DNA of 9,586 nucleotides. Origin: Prolixibacteraceae bacterium. GTDB taxonomy: Bacteria > Bacteroidota > Bacteroidia > Bacteroidales > Prolixibacteraceae. Numbering within the stretch: position 1 is the stretch's first letter; every line of letters begins with the position of its first letter. The stretch spans positions 1-9,586 of the forward strand of contig JAFGGF010000283.1 in assembly GCA_016930735.1 (NCBI GenBank), given 5' to 3'. Below the pieces are notes generated by a model. The model saw only the letters and a program-made list of their open reading frames with translations. It did not search any database and had not been told where the DNA came from. This document shows, piece after piece, positions 5,058 through 9,586 of this stretch. Made by a program: the position numbers and the translations under genes.

Positions 5058-6398
5058 ATGAAACATTTAATAACAGCTATGAAACAGATACTTTTCCTTA
5101 TTTTCATTTTCGCAACCATCTCTGTTGTGAAATCGCAAACATTTGACAAAGAAAAACTTGACAGGTTTATTAATCTGGTTGAAGAAAACAATAAATGTAT
5201 GGGGAGTTTTTCCCTGTTTCAGGACGGTAAGGAAGTTTACCAAAACTCCTTCGGATTTGCCGATGTTGCAAGTGATATTAAAGTAAACAAAGAAACCAAA
5301 TTCAGGATTGGCTCTATTTCAAAAACATTTACTGCAACAATGATCATGCAACTTTTTGAAGAAAAGAAACTGAGCCTCGATACCAAACTATCGGAGTATT
5401 TCCCTGGAATTCCGAATGCCAAAAAAATTACCATTGAGCAATTACTCAGGCACCGGACCGGGCTGTTTAATTTCACCAACAAGGAAGATTATACTACATG
5501 GATGGTTAAACCGCAAACAAGGAAGGATATTTTGAACCACTTCATTAAAAACGGAACTGTTTTCGAACCGGGAGAAAAAATGGAATATTCAAATACCAAT
5601 TATGTCCTGCTTTCTTTTATAATAGAGGAAATTGAAAAAAAACCTTACTCTGAAGTCCTGAAATCAAGGATAACCGGTCCTCTGAAACTGGATAATACAT
5701 ATTACGGGGAAAAAATAAATTCTGCTGAAGATGAAGCATTTTCATATTCAAAGCAGGGAGGCTGGCAACTTGAAACAGAGACTGATATGAGCGTGCCTTC
5801 CGGTGCCGGAGCCATTGTTTCCATGCCAACCGATTTGAACCGGTTTTTTAATGCCCTTTTTAATATGAAACTGGTTTCGGAAGAATCACTTGGCCAGATG
5901 GAAAAAATGGTGGATGGTTACGGATTTGCTTTGACGAGTGTCCCGTTTTATGAAAAAAAGGCATTTGGCCATGGCGGAGGTATCGATGGGTTTCGTTCGT
6001 TTGCAGCATATTTCCCGGTGGAAAAAACTGCTTTTTCATTGACTTGCAATGGATTGGATATGGTTTTAAATGACTTGATGATAGGCATTCTGAGTATTTA
6101 TTTTGGCCGTGATTATGAATTGCCGGATTTTGCGGCTGTAGTTAAAGTAGATATTTCCAAATTGACCAGTTACGAAGGTTTGTACAGCAGTCCGGATTTA
6201 CCGCTCAAACTGAAAATTTTTATCGAAGATGGTGTTTTAAAAGGACAGGGTACCGGGCAACCTTCTTTCCCGCTCGAAGCATTTGAAGAGAATAAATTCA
6301 GGTTTGATCAGGCAGGGTTGGAAATAGAATTTTTACCTGAAAAAAATAAAATGATCCTGAAACAGGGCGGGGCTACATTTGAGTTAACAAAAGAATGA
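5058..6398 (+). CDS. Exported serine hydrolase, class C beta-lactamase/penicillin-binding protein-like
   Basis: The 446-residue product has all three motifs of the serine beta-lactamase/D,D-peptidase fold: SISK (86-89, nucleophile S86 and base K89) in FRIGSISKTFTATM, YSN (177-179), and HGG (305-307) in place of the KTG box, as is common in this branch. Residues from about 365 form a C-terminal beta domain beginning LTSYEGLYSS, like the tail domain found on many of these hydrolases. An N-terminal signal peptide is clear (MKQILFLIFIFATISVVKSQ). It begins at the second methionine (ATG 5079), so the start may be 5079 rather than 5058; the longer form only adds seven residues. The enzyme should act outside the cytoplasm, on a peptide, ester or amide substrate. 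The sequence does not establish true beta-lactamase activity, and most relatives are esterases or peptidases. The gene ends 1 nt from the convergent aminotransferase gene. Confidence 0.88.
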   Translation: MKHLITAMKQILFLIFIFATISVVKSQTFDKEKLDRFINLVEENNKCMGSFSLFQDGKEVYQNSFGFADVASDIKVNKETKFRIGSISKTFTATMIMQLFEEKKLSLDTKLSEYFPGIPNAKKITIEQLLRHRTGLFNFTNKEDYTTWMVKPQTRKDILNHFIKNGTVFEPGEKMEYSNTNYVLLSFIIEEIEKKPYSEVLKSRITGPLKLDNTYYGEKINSAEDEAFSYSKQGGWQLETETDMSVPSGAGAIVSMPTDLNRFFNALFNMKLVSEESLGQMEKMVDGYGFALTSVPFYEKKAFGHGGGIDGFRSFAAYFPVEKTAFSLTCNGLDMVLNDLMIGILSIYFGRDYELPDFAAVVKVDISKLTSYEGLYSSPDLPLKLKIFIEDGVLKGQGTGQPSFPLEAFEENKFRFDQAGLEIEFLPEKNKMILKQGGATFELTKE

Positions 6399-6399
6399 A

Positions 6400-7227
6400 T
6401 TAGGAACGAATATTTTTCGAAATATATTCAGAAATAAGTTCGTCATATTTTTGGATTATCCTGAGGCAAATTTGATTTTGGCAGTTAAAAGTCAGATTGC
6501 CAATTTTTTTAACCGGTAAAACTTTGGGTGAAGTACCTGTCAGGAAAACACAATCGAAGGCAGGAAGGTCATTTAAAGCAACCTGTTTTTCCATAAAATT
6601 GTATAATCCATCCTTCAGGATTTGAATAACTTTTTGCCTGGTGATACCATTCAGAACAGTGTTTTCCGGTGGAGTCAGAATCATTTTACCTTTTACAAAA
6701 AAAACATTTGAGCGGCTGCCTTCCCTGACAAATCCCTCTTTGTCAACAAGCAGAACCTCATAAATATTGTTCATTCCTATTATTTCATTTGCTTTGCCCC
6801 GCACATTCACCTGTGAGATTTTTGCTTCCGGATTATTTCTTTCGGAATGTAAAATGCCAACCTCTACCCCATCCCTGTAATCAAATTCTGAAGGATATGA
6901 ATGCGGTATAAAATAAATACAGGTTTGAAGTTTTTTTCCGAATAAAACAACTGTCAGTTTTATATTGCCTGAAGTTACCCCGTTTTGCCGGATGAGCACT
7001 GAAATATCTGAACTTAATTTTTTTAAATCGGGTATTATTTTCCAACCTGCCAGCAGTATTGATAGCTGAAGCCTTCCCAGGTGTTCCCCAATAAACAGGG
7101 GCACTCCTGAAATTACCCTGATTACTTCATAAACAACAGTTTCTGTATTTAATGTTTGATTTAAAAACTCAGTAACCGGTTTTACTTTTTCGTTGCCGAT
7201 ATAATATTTTCCTGCAAGTTTTTCCAT
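6400..7227 (-). CDS. Class IV PLP-dependent aminotransferase (PabC/IlvE/D-amino acid transaminase family)
   Basis: The 275-residue product matches fold-type IV aminotransferases in length and motif order: YEVIRVISGVPLFIGEHLGRL (33-52), YEVLLVDKEGFVREGSRSNVFFV (156-178, with the PLP-contacting E169), NGITRQKVI (193-201) and FLTGTSPKVLPV (228-239, binding the PLP phosphate). The PLP lysine is most likely K136: it lies 21 residues before E157, the same spacing as in E. coli PabC, although the surrounding residues (EAKISQVN) are less conserved than the usual KxxNR. Family members are branched-chain aminotransferases, D-amino acid aminotransferases or aminodeoxychorismate lyases. The short length and spacing lean towards the PabC type, but no folate or branched-chain amino acid gene is nearby, so the reaction is unresolved. 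It is cytoplasmic. The gene converges on the serine hydrolase and is divergent from the gene at 7269, 41 bp away. Confidence 0.85.
   Translation of the reverse strand: MEKLAGKYYIGNEKVKPVTEFLNQTLNTETVVYEVIRVISGVPLFIGEHLGRLQLSILLAGWKIIPDLKKLSSDISVLIRQNGVTSGNIKLTVVLFGKKLQTCIYFIPHSYPSEFDYRDGVEVGILHSERNNPEAKISQVNVRGKANEIIGMNNIYEVLLVDKEGFVREGSRSNVFFVKGKMILTPPENTVLNGITRQKVIQILKDGLYNFMEKQVALNDLPAFDCVFLTGTSPKVLPVKKIGNLTFNCQNQICLRIIQKYDELISEYISKNIRS
6408..6429. repeat. Near-perfect 22-bp palindrome at the convergent gene ends
   Basis: GAATATTTTTC (6408-6418) is followed directly by GAAATATATTC, giving an 11+11 bp palindrome with one mismatch (6414/6423). It lies within the last codons of the aminotransferase gene and about 10 nt past the stop of the serine hydrolase gene. 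As RNA it could fold with a UCGA loop on either strand and might end both transcripts, but the stem is almost all A-T and no clear U-run follows, so a terminator role is weak. Confidence 0.35.
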
Positions 7228-7268
7228 TCAAAATTTTAATGCCGTAAATTTAACAAAAAGATACTTTT
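7228..7268. promoter_or_regulatory. Divergent promoter region between the aminotransferase and the gene at 7269
   Basis: These 41 bp must hold both start signals. On the minus strand TAAATTTACG (7252 down to 7243) resembles the TAnnTTTG box, with A for the final G, and would leave a leader of about 10 nt before the aminotransferase ATG. On the plus strand TACTTTTA (7262-7269) runs into the ATG itself and could serve only if transcription starts inside the start codon, so the plus promoter is unclear. Confidence 0.25.
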
Positions 7269-7829
7269 ATGGATGTTGAAAAAGATATTCCTGAACCAGT
7301 AAAGTTTAATCAGCTTAAACACCATAAAGGATTTATTTTAGATGCACTTGAAAAATTACAACCGGAAGAAGCTTTTGATTTATATAAATCAGTGAATCAT
7401 AATTATATCGATATTTATACTGGTTCTATAACACCGGTTCAGTTATGCAATGAAGTAATTTCACTTTTAAAGGATTTGGATGTTTTTGAAGAGATTAAAT
7501 TTCTGAAATGGACAACACATATCCGGAATTACCGGAAAATACAAATTTCCGATGGGTCAGAGTGGATAATCCGGTTAGGGACAGAAGAAAACAGATATAT
7601 TCATATCCATCCTGCCAAAACAGGATCTTTTACGGTACGGTTTAAAGGATCAACATTAAAAACAGCATATTGCCTGAAAATTAGCGGTTACAATGCTGAA
7701 AGTTTGCTAACTCTTGAAATGATAAACAAAGCCAGGATCAATATTGGATTATCGCCTGTTAAAAAGCTGGAGCCGGGGAAAGGTATCCTTAACTGTTGGC
7801 AGAGACTGTTTTCAGATCACTACAGTTGA
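7269..7829 (+). CDS. Conserved-looking protein of unknown function
   Basis: I cannot assign this 186-residue protein to a named family. It is predicted soluble, with no signal peptide or membrane helix. The N-terminal 75 residues look helical (for example GFILDALEKLQPEEAFDLYK, then QLCNEVISLLKDL). The second part is beta-rich and contains the most distinctive stretch: SDGSEWIIRLGTEENRYIHIHP (94-115), then FTVRFKGSTLKTAYCL (121-136). The HIHP segment followed by an R-x-K...LKTA block looks like a conserved core that I recall loosely from uncharacterised Bacteroidota proteins; this is memory, not a search result. The two histidines in IHIHP could bind metal or be structural. The gene is divergent from the aminotransferase and ends 8 bp from the convergent DUF3667 gene, so it is probably transcribed alone. 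Codon use and ORF length support a real gene. Confidence 0.68.
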   Translation: MDVEKDIPEPVKFNQLKHHKGFILDALEKLQPEEAFDLYKSVNHNYIDIYTGSITPVQLCNEVISLLKDLDVFEEIKFLKWTTHIRNYRKIQISDGSEWIIRLGTEENRYIHIHPAKTGSFTVRFKGSTLKTAYCLKISGYNAESLLTLEMINKARINIGLSPVKKLEPGKGILNCWQRLFSDHYS

Positions 7830-7837
7830 TCAATTAA

Positions 7838-8647
7838 TTACAACAGGCTTTTCAGGTCAAAACCCATTAATGCAATTATAAAAAATGTGAGGAAGATTAA
7901 TATCATTAATACAACCATAAATAAAATCAGGCCAAAAACATATATAAATATTGAGCCGAAAATTGCACTGACAACCGATCGTTTATAGATTCTTTTTAAT
8001 GCATATACAAAATAGATTAGTGTAATTGAAATATTAACGAATGGGAAAATTTTAATAAAGTCGGGGAATATTAAAACTGAAAGAGATAAAAAACTGCCAA
8101 TAATAAGGCTTTGCCCAAAAAGGTATGTCATTATAATGAGGTGTTCCCCGTAATAAAGTTTTCCGGAATAGTAATACCATTTTGATACCAGACTGGCAAA
8201 AGGTATCATTAGAAGTGGCATAAAATTCACATATTTTTTTATAACTTCAATAAAGCGTTGTTGAAGTTCCATCGTTTCCTGATAATTTTCCGTCCCCTGG
8301 TAATTCAATAAATTATTCGACATTTCCACACTGTTGTCCAATATATTAAGATATAAAACCAGAAAAGCATTAATACCTGCAATGATTAAAAGATAATTCA
8401 GGGGATTTACATATCGTTTGGTACTTCCGCTCAGATAATCATGGATAACTTTTCCGGGATTTACAAACAACATTTTTAAAGTGTATAAAATCCCTTTCTC
8501 CAGGTTCAGTGCATCAAAAAGGACCGCAAAAAAGCTTTTTATTGTGAACCTCTTTTTATATACTTTCTGACCACAATGGCTACAATAATTTTCGACCTGT
8601 GATGAACCACAGTTTTTACAAATTCTGGTTTCAGGAATTTCAGTCAT
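7838..8647 (-). CDS. DUF3667-family zinc-ribbon membrane protein
   Basis: The 269-residue product opens with a four-cysteine zinc ribbon (C10, C13, C22, C25, in CKNCG...YCSHCGQK). A conserved juxtamembrane block follows, with LEKGILYTLKMLFVNPG (49-65) and DYLSGSTKRYVNPLNYL (70-86), the order expected of DUF3667 proteins in Bacteroidota. After this come roughly five or six hydrophobic segments (about 84-102, 140-158, 168-194, 201-219, 225-262), so it should be an inner-membrane protein with the ribbon on the cytoplasmic side. Its function is unknown; zinc-ribbon membrane proteins of this kind have been guessed to take part in envelope or transport tasks, but nothing here shows it. It ends 8 bp from the convergent gene at 7829 and is divergent from the gene at 8846 across 198 bp. 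The ATG at 8647 places the zinc ribbon correctly at the N-terminus. Confidence 0.85.
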   Translation of the reverse strand: MTEIPETRICKNCGSSQVENYCSHCGQKVYKKRFTIKSFFAVLFDALNLEKGILYTLKMLFVNPGKVIHDYLSGSTKRYVNPLNYLLIIAGINAFLVLYLNILDNSVEMSNNLLNYQGTENYQETMELQQRFIEVIKKYVNFMPLLMIPFASLVSKWYYYSGKLYYGEHLIIMTYLFGQSLIIGSFLSLSVLIFPDFIKIFPFVNISITLIYFVYALKRIYKRSVVSAIFGSIFIYVFGLILFMVVLMILIFLTFFIIALMGFDLKSLL

Positions 8648-8845
8648 AATGTATGACTAAATTGTTGAATTACATTAAAAATTGAAAATAGTAAAATATT
8701 TCAAATAAAACCGGTTAATAATAATTGTGAGCTAAATATTGGTTTTCAAACAGGCTGATTATTACATCAATATTTTATTGGGTTTTTTGAAAAAAATAGT
8801 CTTATATTGCGTCAGTACAAATAATTATACTTTTAATTAAATAAA
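8648..8845. other. Divergent intergenic region, 198 bp
   Basis: This is the largest gap in the window and separates the minus-strand DUF3667 gene from the plus-strand operon at 8846. It is very AT-rich, has no open frame of note, no hairpin that I can trust and no RNA gene signature. A plus-strand promoter box is proposed at 8803-8809. The minus-strand promoter cannot be placed with confidence. Confidence 0.6.
8803..8809 (+). promoter_or_regulatory. Candidate -7 promoter box of the DUF2007-like/DUF3795/DUF1801-like operon
   Basis: TATATTG, followed by CG, resembles the Bacteroidota -7 box TAnnTTTG with one T missing. ATTG at 8777-8780 lies 22 nt upstream, within the loose range for a -33 TTG box. 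The resulting leader is about 30 nt, AT-rich and ends in AAATAAA before the ATG, typical of well-translated genes in this phylum. Confidence 0.35.
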
Positions 8846-9082
8846 ATGGAAAAAACACAAACCATCATTACCCTGAAAAACGGAATTGAAGCCCAGATCA
8901 TGAAAGATTTGCTCGATGAAAAGGGAATTCCCCATATAATTAAAACATTTCATGATTCGGTTTACGATGGTATTTTTCAAACTGAAACTGCCTGGGGTGA
9001 AATTGAATCGTTGCCCGAATTTGCTGATGAAATTACTGAACTTTATAAGGAAGTTACAGAATCGGGCAATGATAAATTTTAA
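8846..9082 (+). CDS. Small DUF2007-like protein (putative signal-transducing protein family)
   Basis: The 78-residue product begins ITLKNGIEAQIMKDLLDEKGIPHII, the beta-alpha-beta opening of DUF2007 proteins, in which a short strand is followed by a helix that reaches a GI turn and a second strand. It continues with a segment (FHDSVYDGIFQTETAWGEI, 36-54) that I associate with Bacteroidota members of this type, and ends in a helix. The family is annotated as putative signal transducing, without a defined biochemical role. The protein is acidic, soluble and cytoplasmic. Its stop codon TAA overlaps the next gene's ATG by one base (TAATG at 9080-9084), so the two are probably translationally coupled and co-expressed. 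The DUF2007 assignment rests on fold-level resemblance and is moderate. Confidence 0.68.
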   Translation: MEKTQTIITLKNGIEAQIMKDLLDEKGIPHIIKTFHDSVYDGIFQTETAWGEIESLPEFADEITELYKEVTESGNDKF

Positions 9083-9513
9083 TGAAAGCCGATAACATCG
9101 AAATAAAATTTAATGAATTGGCTCCTTGCGGAATTTTTTGCGGAGCCTGCCCTTCTGTTAATAAAACTTGCCTGGGTTGTGCCTCAAATGATAAAAACCA
9201 AAAAAGAATTAGTAAATGGGCCTGTAGCATCAGAATTTGCTGTTATGAAACAAAGGCGTTGGATTTTTGCTTTGAATGCGATGAATTCCCCTGTAAAACT
9301 TATTCCAAAAGATTATTGACCGCACACAAAAGTGATCCCAGGTTTACTTACCGGTTTGAATTACCGGACCTTTTTAAAATATTAAAGTTGAATGGGCCGG
9401 ATAGTTACTATACCTTTCATAAAGAAAGGTGGACGTGTGATGATTGCGGCGGGACAATCAGGTTTTATACCTATTTATGCGATGGTTGCAGAAAATATAA
9501 ACTTGTAAACTGA
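9082..9513 (+). CDS. DUF3795 cysteine-rich, probably zinc-binding protein
   Basis: The 143-residue product has 15 cysteines. The N-terminal part follows the DUF3795 pattern: APCGIFCGACPS (C16, C20, C23), CLGC (C30, C33), a middle cluster (C48, C53, C54) and FCFECDEFPC (C63, C66, C71). A second pair of CxxC motifs, WTCDDCGG (C119, C122) and LCDGC (C133, C136), forms an additional zinc-ribbon-like C-terminus. Metal binding, most likely zinc, is inferred from the CxxC pairs; an iron-sulphur role cannot be excluded. No enzymatic activity is known for the family. It is soluble and cytoplasmic. Its ATG overlaps the stop of the upstream DUF2007-like gene by one base, and the following DUF1801-like gene starts 5 nt after its stop, which makes a tight operon. 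An overlapping open frame at 9113-9319 is a shadow of this gene. Confidence 0.86.
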   Translation: MKADNIEIKFNELAPCGIFCGACPSVNKTCLGCASNDKNQKRISKWACSIRICCYETKALDFCFECDEFPCKTYSKRLLTAHKSDPRFTYRFELPDLFKILKLNGPDSYYTFHKERWTCDDCGGTIRFYTYLCDGCRKYKLVN

Positions 9514-9518
9514 AAGTT

Positions 9519-9586
9519 TTGAAAAAATCTGATAAAATACCCGAAAATATCGATGAATATATTTGTGGTTTTCCACTCGAAGTTCA
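9519..9586 (+). CDS. DUF1801/YdhG-like protein, 3' end cut by the window
   Basis: The last 68 bases encode the start of a further gene, too short for ordinary ORF calling. From TTG 9519 the frame reads MKKSDKIPENIDEYICGFP followed by LEV, which fits the N-terminus of DUF1801 (YdhG/YjbR/CyaY-like) proteins, where a D-x-Y-I-x-x-F-P core followed by EVQ is characteristic. No ATG is available: the frame is closed by TAA at 9498, and only CTG 9510 or TTG 9519 could start it, so TTG is preferred. It begins 5 nt after the DUF3795 stop and probably belongs to the same operon. Some relatives are described as iron-chaperone-like, but that role is not demonstrated by these residues. The call rests on about 20 residues. 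Confidence 0.6.
   Translation, partial: MKKSDKIPENIDEYICGFPLEV

Noticed and set aside
5058..6398. The serine hydrolase as an antibiotic-resistance beta-lactamase
   Set aside because: The SxxK and YxN motifs are shared by many esterases and peptidases, the third motif is HGG rather than KTG, and there is no resistance or mobile context.
7826..7833. TTGATCAA palindrome at the convergent stop of the gene at 7269
   Set aside because: An 8-bp palindrome is expected by chance, it has no U-run, and no function can be argued.

Overview
The window is about 9.6 kb of AT-rich, gene-dense DNA that reads as a member of the Bacteroidota. The signs are the near absence of Shine-Dalgarno sequences before start codons, AT-rich leaders carrying TAnnTTTG-like promoter boxes, and protein families common in that phylum: DUF3667, DUF3795, a DUF2007-like protein, cellobiose 2-epimerase and a Blc-type lipocalin. 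I cannot place it below phylum. I saw no tRNA, rRNA, CRISPR array, transposase or phage gene. No gap between genes exceeds 200 bases.

Layout. (1) 1-2317: the 3' part of a Gfo/Idh/MocA NAD(P)-dependent oxidoreductase, then a cellobiose 2-epimerase/AGE-type sugar epimerase. Both act on sugars, but a roughly 110-bp multi-hairpin repeat-like element separates them. (2) 2374-2907: a Blc-type lipocalin with a lipoprotein signal. (3) 2908-4371: a compact three-gene cassette behind its own candidate promoter and a leader of about 125 nt. Two paralogous 134-residue SpoIIAA/STAS-like proteins flank a short soluble protein made of a HAMP-like unit and a long coiled coil. This is the most unusual part of the window and looks like a cytoplasmic signalling or scaffold module. 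(4) 4465-4971: a GNAT acetyltransferase behind a heptanucleotide repeat and a TATTTTTG box only 4 nt from the start codon. (5) 5058-6398: an exported class C beta-lactamase-like serine hydrolase, converging (1-nt gap) on a class IV PLP aminotransferase on the minus strand (6400-7227). (6) 7269-7829: a protein I do not recognise, divergent from the aminotransferase and convergent with a minus-strand DUF3667 zinc-ribbon membrane protein (7838-8647). (7) 8846 to the end: a tight plus-strand operon of a small DUF2007-like protein, a cysteine-rich DUF3795 protein and the first codons of a DUF1801-like protein that runs off the window.

Most of these genes are single-function housekeeping or accessory genes without an evident shared pathway. 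The exceptions are the STAS/HAMP/STAS cassette and the terminal small-protein operon, where spacing and gene content suggest that the products work together. Functions are assigned by motif reading alone; no database search was possible.
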